Shown one piece after another: positions 35,801 to 44,187 of a stretch of 64,000 bases of DNA (position 1 is the first letter of the stretch; the number at the start of each line of letters is the position of its first letter). A program made the translations under genes and the position numbers. Source of the DNA: Deltaproteobacteria bacterium (GTDB taxonomy: Bacteria > Desulfobacterota > Binatia > Binatales > Binataceae); the NCBI GenBank assembly GCA_027317185.1, contig DAHVFB010000003.1, forward strand, positions 1 to 64,000, written 5' to 3'. The notes beneath the pieces are model-generated. The model saw only the letters and a program-made list of their open reading frames with translations, made no database searches and was not told the origin of the DNA.

Positions 35801-36338
35801 GCGATTCAGTGTTGATCGCGATTACGTCGCCTTCCGAAACGAAGTGCGGAACCTGCACCACCAGGCCGGTCTCCATCGTGGCCGGCTTGAGCGAGTTGGT
35901 CACCGCCGCGGTTTTGATCCCGGGGTCGGTCTGAGCCACCCGCAGATGGACCGTTTTAGGCAGCCTGACGTTGAGCGGAGTGGTCTCATATGACTCGACT
36001 TCGACCTTCATGTTCGGGGTCAGGAACTTCGCGACATCCTCGATCAGTTCGGCCTGTATCGCGATCTGATCGAAGGTCTCCGTATTCATGAAGTGGTACT
36101 GGTCGCCGTCGGCGTACAGGAATTCCATCTCCGCCTGATTGAGAATCGTGCGCTCGACGCGATCTTCTGAACGGAAGCGGTTTTCGGTCTGCGAGCCGGT
36201 CTTGAGGTTGCGCAGCTTGGTTTGCACCATTCCGCGCCAGTTCCCGGGCGTGACATGATTGACCAACATCACGCGCCAAAGGTCTTTGTTATGCTCGATT
36301 ACCATCCCGGGACGAATCTGGGTTGCCTGGATTAACAT
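35775..36338 (-). CDS. efp: Elongation factor P
   Basis: Relieves ribosome stalling at polyproline. All three beta-barrel domains are present in 187 aa, with RNLKTGSQTENRFRSEDRVE and the C-terminal GLVVQVPHFVSEGDVI. The domain I tip loop reads VTPGNWRGM: the position normally holding a modified Lys or Arg is Asn. That differs from EpmA-lysylated, rhamnosylated and aminopentanol-type EF-Ps, so activity may not depend on these modifications. Confidence 0.95.
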   Translation of the reverse strand: MLIQATQIRPGMVIEHNKDLWRVMLVNHVTPGNWRGMVQTKLRNLKTGSQTENRFRSEDRVERTILNQAEMEFLYADGDQYHFMNTETFDQIAIQAELIEDVAKFLTPNMKVEVESYETTPLNVRLPKTVHLRVAQTDPGIKTAAVTNSLKPATMETGLVVQVPHFVSEGDVIAINTESHEYAGRAK

Positions 36339-36409
36339 ATGTAGATTTCTTTTCGGAAAGCAGTTGAGAATTCATGAACTTAACCGAGTGGCGCGATGCG
36401 AGCAAGCTG

Positions 36410-37879
36410 CTATGGCATCAAACGCTGCCACCACGGCGCATTCATCGCAGGGTTACCGTAACCATTTCCGTACGGGCTTCCATACGGTGCGGCGCCATAT
36501 CCATATGGATTAGGCCGATAGCCGTAAGGACTGCCGTAGGGACTCCCGGCGTATGGATTCGCGCCATAGCCGTATGGGTTTGCGCCATATGGACTGACGT
36601 AGGGGTTTGCGCCGTACGCATAAGGATTGACCACCATCGGACCGGAGTACATCGGCATATTCGAAGTGCCGAGGTTCACCGCCGTTTCGACGAAGTTTCC
36701 GCCCAATCCGTAGGCCCGGATGGTAGCCCCGCCGCCCATCATCTGAAACGTGGTGTCGAAGTTGTTAATGCCTGCCCCGTTGGTAATCGAGATGGGCGAC
36801 ACTAACCGTCCATTCACGTATATTCCCGCCCGTCTGACGCCGGGACCACTGATCTGGCCGGTCACTTCGTACTGACCGGGGATCGATTGGTTGACGCTGA
36901 TCACGTTGATCCTGACGCCGGTCAATGTCCCCCCGCCCAAACGATTATGCGGTCTGCTACGCGAGCTGTAGCTCGGAATCTCGGCCGTATTGCCGGAGCC
37001 GGACTCGCCGCCTTCCGGGCCGCCGGATTCGGGCGCGGATGTCATACGATCGCCGCGCGTCACCTCGACCCCCGATGACGCCATGCGCGATCCCGATTCC
37101 AGTGGTGCTTCCGAAGTATCGCCGTTGCCGGTGATGATCCGCAGCGTCATGCCGGGCCGCACACCGGATAGCTTGAGATCGAAATTAACCCGCTGCAGGC
37201 CGGTTATCCGATCAACGTGGATCGCTTCGAGCCGCTGGGCACCGTCGTAGATGCCCGCCGAGCTGATATCGTTGCCTTCAAAAAATCCTTTGACGCGCAG
37301 CTCACCACCGCGGCGGGATCGCGAATTGATCACCACGCGCGGCGCACCGGATGGCGGCGCTCCGGCCGGCTCGGCAAGGCCCGTTGGAGCCGCGCCAGCG
37401 ACCGAGCCGGCATCCGAACCGAGAGCCGAAGCTGGTGGCGGCGGCGAGCCGGCCGCTGGCGCCGATCCAGGTTTCACGTAACTGGCGAGCGTATTGAGCT
37501 GATTCTTGAGCGCGGCCCAGCCTGCAGCTTGAGCTGGATCCGGATGGGCCCGCAAAGCCGAGTCGACGGCCGTGCGATCGGCCTGCAACGAAGCCATCGC
37601 ACCGGCCGCGCCCTGATTGTCGCCATGTTTCAGCGCACTGGCGAGCGTTTGGGCATCGCCTGCGAAACCCGCCACCGGTCCGATCAGAGGATTGTTCGCC
37701 CCGCCGCTGCCGGTGATCGCATTGAGGAAAGTGAAAGACTGGTCGCTCAGGCGGCCCGCTTCAGCGGCGGGATCGGCAGCCCGCGCCGCGATGGCATAGA
37801 GTCCCAGCATCAGCAACGCGATCGCAATCCATTTTGGCGCGGGCCGATTCGCGGCATGCGCATGCCGGAACTCTTCCAT
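36410..37879 (-). CDS. Secreted protein with two repeated domains and a Tyr/Gly/Pro-rich tail
   Basis: A 489-aa exported protein of unknown function. A signal peptide or anchor (WIAIALLMLGLYAIAARA) leads into a helical region and a Pro/Ala linker. Two similar beta-rich domains then follow; both contain the pattern AGIY-x-G-R/Q-L (SSAGIYDGAQRLEAI near 210, RRAGIYVNGRLVSPI near 350). The last ~75 residues are built from NPYG/SPYG/YGANPY units. Such tails occur in surface-exposed or phase-separating proteins. The gene's end lies 71 bp from the efp start. Confidence 0.7.
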   Translation of the reverse strand: MEEFRHAHAANRPAPKWIAIALLMLGLYAIAARAADPAAEAGRLSDQSFTFLNAITGSGGANNPLIGPVAGFAGDAQTLASALKHGDNQGAAGAMASLQADRTAVDSALRAHPDPAQAAGWAALKNQLNTLASYVKPGSAPAAGSPPPPASALGSDAGSVAGAAPTGLAEPAGAPPSGAPRVVINSRSRRGGELRVKGFFEGNDISSAGIYDGAQRLEAIHVDRITGLQRVNFDLKLSGVRPGMTLRIITGNGDTSEAPLESGSRMASSGVEVTRGDRMTSAPESGGPEGGESGSGNTAEIPSYSSRSRPHNRLGGGTLTGVRINVISVNQSIPGQYEVTGQISGPGVRRAGIYVNGRLVSPISITNGAGINNFDTTFQMMGGGATIRAYGLGGNFVETAVNLGTSNMPMYSGPMVVNPYAYGANPYVSPYGANPYGYGANPYAGSPYGSPYGYRPNPYGYGAAPYGSPYGNGYGNPAMNAPWWQRLMP

Positions 37880-37888
37880 AATCAGGCT

Positions 37889-38041
37889 TCAGCTTAGCCC
37901 CGTGCGCTGAGGCTCCTTATAGCGGGTCACAACCGATTTGATTTGACGCGCGAGCTTAAGAAAAACTTCACCTTCATCGTAGATGAAGAGCATCACGGTG
38001 AGTGCGATGCCGATGATCAACCCAATAACAAAGGCTCCCAT
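37889..38041 (-). CDS. Small single-pass membrane protein
   Basis: A 50-aa protein starting MGAFVIGLIIGIALTVMLFI, one membrane helix, followed by a short charged tail (YDEGEVFLKLARQIKSVV). ATG 38041 is favoured over the tracked 38131 because it begins the hydrophobic segment and follows GGGAGGG. It lies 9 bp upstream of the repeat-tailed secreted protein on the same strand, so the two are probably co-transcribed. Confidence 0.55.
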   Translation of the reverse strand: MGAFVIGLIIGIALTVMLFIYDEGEVFLKLARQIKSVVTRYKEPQRTGLS

Positions 38042-38220
38042 AAGGCGCGGCCCTCCCTGCCATTGTTCAGTATATGAAAATTCGATGGCGGATAGAACAA
38101 CGGCGAAAGGCGGGGGCGAACAAATGAACAAATACCGCGCGGCATTGTGGTGCCAGTCGTTAGTTTGTTAATTTTATGCGGCTACCTTTCTGTCCGCGTC
38201 GCAAAATGGAAAGCATTGAA

Positions 38221-39198
38221 ATGAACGAAATTGCCGATCGCGTTCCATCGCCCGATTCTGCGTACGGAGCCGTACGCGGTCGCGTCGCATGGCGAATGGT
38301 GAACGATCGGGTGCTGATTCGCGTTTTCGGCGCTGATCGGATTTCGTTTCTGCATGGCATGTGCAGCAACGATATCCGCGCGATGAAAACCGGTGAGGTC
38401 GCGCCCACGCTGCTGCTGACCGATCATGCGCACGTGGTGGCGGATATGTTCATCTACGCCGATGCGGACGCCTTCCTGATTGAGATCGAACGTTCGGCGT
38501 GGGATCGCGCGCGCGCCCATCTCGATCGCTTTCTGGTGGCTGACGAGGTCGAATTCGAGCAACTGGAAGAGCTTGCGATGCTCGATTTGGAAGGACCGCG
38601 CGCGGCGGAACTGATCGCCGGCCTGATTTCGCAATTCAACGAGCTGCCGCCCTGGCGCTTCGCTATCGCTGGCGGTCTCCGGATCGCTAATCTGCCGCGC
38701 TTAGATTGGCCGGCTCTGACAATCATCGGCAGCCAGCAGGAAATCACGGAATTGGTCCGGCAACTTAAGGATCGCGGGGAAATCGAGGCTAGCGACGAGA
38801 CGCTGGAGGCTGTCCGCATCGAGCAAGGCGTGGCGCGGGCCGGAATCGATACCGGCGAACGGACCCTGGCGCTCGAAGTACGCCTGGAGCGCGCGATTTC
38901 ACTCAACAAGGGTTGTTATATCGGACAGGAGACGCTGGAACGCGCGACGGCCCACGGCGCACTGAAGAAGAAGCTGTACGGCTTGCGCTTGCCAGCGGGA
39001 CAGATTCCGCCAATCGGCGCTCCGGTAAAGCTCGCGGGGCGCGAGGTGGGCAGAATCACCAGCACCGCCCAGTCGCCGGCACGCGGCGGAATCGCGCTGG
39101 CGATTCTGCATCACGACGCGTGGACGCCCGGCACCGCGGTGACGGTCGGGGAAGATGGCGGACTGGCGGCCGCGGTAACTGATCTTCCTTTCGAGTAA
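38221..39198 (+). CDS. ygfZ: YgfZ/GcvT-like folate-binding protein
   Basis: Tetrahydrofolate-dependent factor that helps assemble or repair certain Fe-S enzymes. The GcvT-like fold is visible, with ISFLHGMCSNDI near the N-terminus and the diagnostic NKGCYIGQETLERATAHG carrying the conserved Cys. The E. coli KGCYTGQE motif is closely matched. ATG 38221 follows GGAAAG; the tracked 38176 start adds 15 unsupported residues. It is followed after 27 bp by a desulforedoxin-like microprotein. Confidence 0.88.
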   Translation: MNEIADRVPSPDSAYGAVRGRVAWRMVNDRVLIRVFGADRISFLHGMCSNDIRAMKTGEVAPTLLLTDHAHVVADMFIYADADAFLIEIERSAWDRARAHLDRFLVADEVEFEQLEELAMLDLEGPRAAELIAGLISQFNELPPWRFAIAGGLRIANLPRLDWPALTIIGSQQEITELVRQLKDRGEIEASDETLEAVRIEQGVARAGIDTGERTLALEVRLERAISLNKGCYIGQETLERATAHGALKKKLYGLRLPAGQIPPIGAPVKLAGREVGRITSTAQSPARGGIALAILHHDAWTPGTAVTVGEDGGLAAAVTDLPFE

Positions 39199-39225
39199 TA
39201 CTTTAAGGAAATGAGAGGAAATTGA

Positions 39226-39369
39226 ATGCCTAACGCATTGGGGAAGCGCTATCAGTGCGACAAGTGCGGCACCGAAGTGCTCTGCAACAAGGCCGGCGAT
39301 GGGCTGGTTGAATGCTGCGATACGCCGATGAAACTCAAGGAAGTGAAGCCTTTGCCCTCCTCCGACTAG
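39226..39369 (+). CDS. Desulforedoxin-like rubredoxin-fold microprotein
   Basis: A 47-aa protein too short for the ORF track. Its sequence contains YQCDKCGTEVLC and later ECCDTPMKL, which is the CxxC...CC iron-binding pattern of desulforedoxin and of the N-terminal domain of desulfoferrodoxin. It should bind one Fe(Cys)4 centre and act in electron transfer or superoxide/peroxide defence. GAGGAAATTGA precedes the ATG. It lies directly after ygfZ and before the amidohydrolase gene. A second such gene occurs at 44050. Confidence 0.8.
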   Translation: MPNALGKRYQCDKCGTEVLCNKAGDGLVECCDTPMKLKEVKPLPSSD

Positions 39370-39418
39370 TTCATTTTTCACTTGAACTCTGTGCTTTGCT
39401 GCGGGACGGGCTAAAAAA

Positions 39419-40963
39419 ATGGAAAAGGCTGATCTGGTCCTGCATGAAGGACGGATCCTGGAACACCCGGAAAGCGATTCGGTCGCGGTGGCGGCAGGTT
39501 CGATCGTCGCGCTCGGCCCCTTTAACGAACTGAAGGCGCTGGTCGGGCCGCGGACTCATCTTGTCCGTCTCGCCGGACGCACCGTCGCCCCCGGCTTCAT
39601 CGATTCGCACCTGCACTATCTGGAAGCGGCCGCTGCCTCTTCTGGAGTCTCGCTATGGCGCTGCCATACGATCGCCGACCTGCTGGCCGAACTACGGGTC
39701 GCGGCCAGCAAGACTCCGCCGGGAAACTGGTTGCGCGCGTTCGGCTGCGATGAGACCCTGCTGCGTGAAGGCCGCGGTCCGACGCTGGCGGAGCTTGATC
39801 GGACGGTGCCGCGCAACCCATTGCGGCTGCGGCATCAGACGCTTCATGCCTCATGGCTCAACTCGCGCGCGATTAAACAATTCAGGTTCGACAATCCGGA
39901 TTTCAAACCTCCCGCGGGCGGCTTTATCGAACGCGACGAGGCCGGCCGGCCCACCGGATTTTGCGCCGCGATGGAAGAACTGATCGGCGCGGGGTTGCCG
40001 CTGGTGACCGCGGCCGAGCTCGAATCGCGCGCACGATTTTTCAGCCGCGAACTGGCCGCTGCCGGCATCACCGCGTTTACCGATGCGACCGTTCGCAACG
40101 GCCCCGATGACGTGCAGCTTTTCGCGAAGCTGGTGAGCAGCGGCGCGATCAGCCAGCGGGTTGGACTGATGGCGGGCGCGCGCTATCTGGAAGCGATCGA
40201 TCAGATGGCGGCTGCGGCGCATCCAGGTGGCATCCGGATCGCGGGCGTCAAGTTCATGCCGAACGCCGCTCACGGCTCCGGTTCTCTGCCGCGGCGGGTG
40301 GCGACCGCGTTGTCCAAGGGACTGGACTGCGCCTTCCATGTCACCGAAGTCGAGGAACTTGAGTGGGCTCTCAGCGCGATCGAGGAAGCGCGCGGCAACT
40401 TTGGCGATCCCGGCACGGCGATCTGCCGGATTGAGCACGGCGGCCTGATACCTTCCGATTACATTGAAAGAATTGCCGCGGCCGGCGCGTGGGTGGTGAC
40501 CAATCCCGGATTCATCCACTATCGTGGGAGCAAATATGCGGGCGAACCTGGGCTGCTGCCTTCGACCTACCGCGCGCGCAGCCTGGCGGCGGCAGGCATT
40601 AACCTGGCCGGCGCCAGCGACGCGCCGGTCACTCCCGCGCGTCCACTGACCGCGATCGCGGCCGCTATCTCACGCACCTCGGTCGAAGGCTACGAACTTG
40701 CCCCCGCTGAAGGCCTCGACCCGCACGATGCCTTCGCATTGTTCACCAGCGACGCAGCCCGGCTGGCGCGGCTTGAGGCGGGCCGGATCGCTACCGGCTG
40801 TCTGGCCGATCTGATCGTGCTGGCCAAAGATCCGGCCGGACTAAATGCGGCCGAGTTGATGAATCTGCCGGTTGATATCACGATCATCGGCGGTCGCGTG
40901 GTATATGAGCGCGGACGTCCAGCGCTGGCCAGCAGCGCCAGTGCGGAACTTCACTCGACCTGA
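39419..40963 (+). CDS. Amidohydrolase family protein (YtcJ-like)
   Basis: A metal-dependent hydrolase of 514 aa. The N-terminal beta-sandwich (ADLVLHEGRIL) leads to the HxH motif in APGFIDSHLHYLE; the barrel carries HVTEVEEL, CRIEHGGLIP and the final metal Asp in GASDAPVTPARPL. The pattern fits the amidohydrolase-3 subgroup (NfdA/YtcJ-like formamide or amide hydrolases). Its stop overlaps the next start (TGATG), so it heads a four-gene operon with CoA enzymes; it may release a carboxylic acid that is then activated. Confidence 0.85.
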   Translation: MEKADLVLHEGRILEHPESDSVAVAAGSIVALGPFNELKALVGPRTHLVRLAGRTVAPGFIDSHLHYLEAAAASSGVSLWRCHTIADLLAELRVAASKTPPGNWLRAFGCDETLLREGRGPTLAELDRTVPRNPLRLRHQTLHASWLNSRAIKQFRFDNPDFKPPAGGFIERDEAGRPTGFCAAMEELIGAGLPLVTAAELESRARFFSRELAAAGITAFTDATVRNGPDDVQLFAKLVSSGAISQRVGLMAGARYLEAIDQMAAAAHPGGIRIAGVKFMPNAAHGSGSLPRRVATALSKGLDCAFHVTEVEELEWALSAIEEARGNFGDPGTAICRIEHGGLIPSDYIERIAAAGAWVVTNPGFIHYRGSKYAGEPGLLPSTYRARSLAAAGINLAGASDAPVTPARPLTAIAAAISRTSVEGYELAPAEGLDPHDAFALFTSDAARLARLEAGRIATGCLADLIVLAKDPAGLNAAELMNLPVDITIIGGRVVYERGRPALASSASAELHST

Positions 40964-41694
40964 TGGCGGAAACCTTCCCCACGGTGCGTTTTGAGAAGCG
41001 GGGCGCGATCGCGTGGGTTATTCTCAATCGGCCGGAATTTCTCAACGCTTACAACCTTGCGATGCGCGACGACCTCGACCAGGTCCTGAGCGCAATTCAC
41101 GACGACCGCGAAATCCGCGCGATGATTCTGACCGGCGCCGGACGCGCCTTCGCGACGGGCGGCGACCTGACCGAGTTCGGCTCGGCGCCTTCGCCGTTAA
41201 CTGCACGATGGGTTCGATTCCGGCGCGACGTATGGGGCAAGCTGCTCGCGCTGCCGATTCCGACGGTGGCGGCCGTGCATGGTTTCACGGTCGGCGGAGG
41301 ACTCGAGATGGCGCTGCTGTGCGACCTGGTGATCGCGGCGGACAACACCCGAGTCTGTCTGCCTGAAACCGGCCTCGGTATGATTCCAGGCGTCGGCGGA
41401 ACGCAGACCTTGAGCCGGCGGGCCGGAATCGGGCGGGCGCTCGATCTATGCATCAGCGGACGCTGGATTGACGCGCGCGAGTCCCTGCTTATAGGACTGT
41501 TCGATAAATTGGTGGCGAAGAGCCGGCTTTTGCGATCGTCCGAGCAGATCGCAGAGGCGCTCGCCACCGCGCCGCGTGCGATGGTTGCGATGATCAAAAC
41601 CGCCGTTCACGATGGCCTCGATATGACCATGCGCGAAGGGCTCGCGCTGGAGCGGCGGCTGGCCGCGATAAGACAACCAACGGAAGCGAATTGA
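40963..41694 (+). CDS. Enoyl-CoA hydratase/isomerase family protein (1)
   Basis: Crotonase-fold enzyme of 243 aa. Oxyanion-hole segments AFATGGDLTEF and GFTVGGGLEMALLCD and both catalytic-type Glu residues (GGGLEMALL, LPETGLGMIPGVGGTQ) are present, consistent with true hydratase activity. It starts in the amidohydrolase stop and ends overlapping the acyl-CoA synthetase start, so all three are coupled. Confidence 0.88.
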   Translation: MAETFPTVRFEKRGAIAWVILNRPEFLNAYNLAMRDDLDQVLSAIHDDREIRAMILTGAGRAFATGGDLTEFGSAPSPLTARWVRFRRDVWGKLLALPIPTVAAVHGFTVGGGLEMALLCDLVIAADNTRVCLPETGLGMIPGVGGTQTLSRRAGIGRALDLCISGRWIDARESLLIGLFDKLVAKSRLLRSSEQIAEALATAPRAMVAMIKTAVHDGLDMTMREGLALERRLAAIRQPTEAN

Positions 41695-43235
41695 ATACCG
41701 TCAACTTCATATCCATTCCAGGCTCGATCGTACCTGAACAGGAAATCGTGGTGTTCGGTGGCGTCCGGCTTACATACGCGCAGCTCAATAGCATGATGGC
41801 CCGCCTCGCGGCCGGCCTGCACGCGATCGGACTGCGGCCAGGCGACGTGCTCGCGGCACTCGATACCAATTCCCATCTGTATGTCGCCGCATACTACGCC
41901 GCGGCGCGCGCCGGGCTCACCTTCCTGCCGCTGAATTATCGCGCGCGCGAACCCGAGCTCGAGTACATGATTAATTCGGCGCGGGCGCGGGTGCTGCTGG
42001 TCGGTGATCGCTATCTTGAATTGGCGGCGCGTCTGCGTCCTCAACTGAAGCTACAGGAAGTGATCGCGCTGGGTGCGGGCATCGGCGAGATCCGTCCGCT
42101 CAGCTCAATCATGGCGCCGGTGGCGGCCGAGGATAGCGAGGCCGAGGTTGAGGTTGACGACGAGGAAACTTCGGTCCTGATGTATACCAGCGGGACCACC
42201 TCGCGTCCCAAGGGCGTGATGCTGACGCATCGCGATTTCACCGCCTACGTCACGGCCAACATCGAAATGGCCGACGGCAGCGATCGCGGCGTCGCGCTGG
42301 TGTGCGTGCCCTTTTATCACATCGCGGGGATGACCGCCCTGATGACCAACCTGTGGACCGGCCGCAAGATGGTCGTGATGCCGCAGTTCGAGGCGGGCGA
42401 ATGGCTGAGGCTGGTGGCGAGCGAGCGGATCACGCATGCTTTTGTCGTACCCACCATGATGAAGCAGTTGCTCGACCATCCCGGTTTTACCCGGACCGAT
42501 CTGTCGAGTCTGCGCAATCTCGCCTACGGCGGCGCGCCGATGCCGTTCGCTGTTATCCGCCGTGCGATCGAAAGTTTTCCCGCCCATGTCGGCTTCGTCA
42601 ACGCCTACGGTCAGACCGAAACCACATCTTCGCTGACGGTGCTCGGCCCGGATGACCATCGCCTTGAAGGTAGCGCCGAACAGATTCAGCTTAAGCTCAA
42701 GCGGCTTAATTCAATTGGCCGTCCTCTGCCCGATGTCGAAGTGCGCGTCCGCGATGATAACGGTGAATGGCTGGGCAACGACAAAGTCGGCGAAATCGTG
42801 ATTCGCACCGCCCGAATCATGAAAGGTTATGCGGGCCGCGATGACGACGCGGCGCTGGGCGACGGCTGGCGGGCGACCGGCGATCTCGGCTGGATCGATG
42901 GCGACGGTTACATCTTCTTTGCCGGACGCAAGGACGACATGATAATCCGCGGTGGCGAGAATATCGCTCCGGCTGAAGTTGAAACTGTTTTGATGAGTCA
43001 TCCTGGGGTTGACGAGGCCGCGGTGGTTGGCGTGCCATCGCTCGAATGGGGACAGACGATTAAAGCTTTCGTGGTGATTCGCCCGCAAACGCCCGTCACC
43101 ATCGAAGATCTGATCAGCTTCTGCGGCACCCGTCTGGCCAGCTTCAAACGCCCGGAGCAGATCGAATTCGTCGCCGAATTGCCAAAGAATGCGCTCGGCA
43201 AGATCTTACGCCAGAGCTTGCGGCAAGGGGCCTGA
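41691..43235 (+). CDS. Acyl-CoA synthetase (AMP-forming)
   Basis: An ANL-superfamily ligase of 514 aa that activates a carboxylate as acyl-AMP and then acyl-CoA. Core motifs: the P-loop YTSGTTSRPKGVMLTHRDF, AYGQTETTS, TGDLGWIDGDGY, FAGRKDDMIIRGGENIAP and the C-terminal catalytic Lys in PKNALGKILR. The start is TTG 41691 within the preceding stop. Chain-length preference cannot be told. With its two crotonases it forms a small catabolic module. Confidence 0.9.
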   Translation: MNTVNFISIPGSIVPEQEIVVFGGVRLTYAQLNSMMARLAAGLHAIGLRPGDVLAALDTNSHLYVAAYYAAARAGLTFLPLNYRAREPELEYMINSARARVLLVGDRYLELAARLRPQLKLQEVIALGAGIGEIRPLSSIMAPVAAEDSEAEVEVDDEETSVLMYTSGTTSRPKGVMLTHRDFTAYVTANIEMADGSDRGVALVCVPFYHIAGMTALMTNLWTGRKMVVMPQFEAGEWLRLVASERITHAFVVPTMMKQLLDHPGFTRTDLSSLRNLAYGGAPMPFAVIRRAIESFPAHVGFVNAYGQTETTSSLTVLGPDDHRLEGSAEQIQLKLKRLNSIGRPLPDVEVRVRDDNGEWLGNDKVGEIVIRTARIMKGYAGRDDDAALGDGWRATGDLGWIDGDGYIFFAGRKDDMIIRGGENIAPAEVETVLMSHPGVDEAAVVGVPSLEWGQTIKAFVVIRPQTPVTIEDLISFCGTRLASFKRPEQIEFVAELPKNALGKILRQSLRQGA

Positions 43236-43239
43236 TGCG

Positions 43240-44025
43240 GTGCAGCATGCAAGAGCGCAGACATCACCCCGGATTCGCGTGCCGCGCAGATTGAAAGCGC
43301 CAGACGCCGCCGGAGTGATTATCCAACGGCGCGACCGCTGCGTCACGGCGATTCTTGGCCATCCGCGAATCAGCGCCGCCGTCGCGCGAAAGCTAATCGA
43401 ACTGATCGAAGAGATCGAAGACGACGACGCCATCCTGATGCTCGCCATCACCAGCGCCGGTTCGACCTTCTGCACCGGCTTCGATCGCGAGGTCGATCCG
43501 AACCTGGTTGAAACTATCGCGGCGCTGGCCAAGCCTACGCTTGCAATCATCAATGGTGATGCCTTCGATGAAGGACTTGAACTGGCGCTGGCGCTCGACC
43601 TGCGAATCGCCGCCGGGAGCGCACGCTTCGCAATCACGCAGCCGCGGCGCGGCCTGATGCCGCACTTCGGCGGCACGCAACGCCTGCCGCGTATCGTGGG
43701 TGCGCCGGCCGCGCTCACGATGCTGCTCACCGGTGAACCGATCAACGCACGCGAGGCTGTTCGGCTCGGGCTGGTTACGCGCAGCGCACGAACCGCAGCT
43801 GAATTTCGGCGCCTCGCCGATCGGACAAAAAAGGAAATTCTAAGCCGTGGCCCGCTCTCAGCCCTGATGGTAAAGGAAGCGGTGCTGAAGGGCTACGATA
43901 TGACGCTCGCGCAAGGTATAAGGCTGGAGGAAGATCTCTACGCGCTCCTGCAGACCACGGCTGACCGCAGCGCGGGAATCGACGCATTTTTGAACAAGCG
44001 CAAACCGTTGTTCAAAGGCGTCTGA
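43240..44025 (+). CDS. Enoyl-CoA hydratase/isomerase family protein (2)
   Basis: A second crotonase, about 261 aa, unlike the first in its active site. The oxyanion segment reads TFCTGFDREVD, GLELALALDLRIAA keeps one Glu, but the second Glu position (PE in hydratases) is Arg in ITQPRRGLMPHFGGTQ. It may therefore be an isomerase, hydrolase or dehydrogenase-like crotonase. The tracked start 43189 lies inside the synthetase gene; GTG 43240, nine bases after AAGGGG, is more likely. Confidence 0.8.
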   Translation: MQHARAQTSPRIRVPRRLKAPDAAGVIIQRRDRCVTAILGHPRISAAVARKLIELIEEIEDDDAILMLAITSAGSTFCTGFDREVDPNLVETIAALAKPTLAIINGDAFDEGLELALALDLRIAAGSARFAITQPRRGLMPHFGGTQRLPRIVGAPAALTMLLTGEPINAREAVRLGLVTRSARTAAEFRRLADRTKKEILSRGPLSALMVKEAVLKGYDMTLAQGIRLEEDLYALLQTTADRSAGIDAFLNKRKPLFKGV

Positions 44026-44049
44026 GAGACGATGGAGAACTGAATCAGG

Positions 44050-44166
44050 ATGGCAAACCAGCTCGGCAAGATTTACGAGTGCGTCAAGTGCGGCTCGCGT
44101 GTGATCGTAACCAAGGGCGGCACCGGCGCGCTGAAATGCTGCGGCGAAGCGATGCAACAGAAATGA
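44050..44166 (+). CDS. Desulforedoxin-like microprotein (2)
   Basis: A 38-aa protein below the ORF-track limit: MANQLGKIYECVKCGSRVIV continues to GALKCCGEAMQQK. It shows the same CxxC...CC pattern as the 39226 gene, with the same short Leu-Gly-Lys lead-in. It lies 24 bp after the second crotonase, with AGGA just ahead of the ATG, so it is probably the last gene of that operon. Fe(Cys)4 binding is expected from the family; the partner is unknown. Confidence 0.78.
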   Translation: MANQLGKIYECVKCGSRVIVTKGGTGALKCCGEAMQQK

Positions 44167-44187
44167 CATGCGCCATATGCGATCGCA

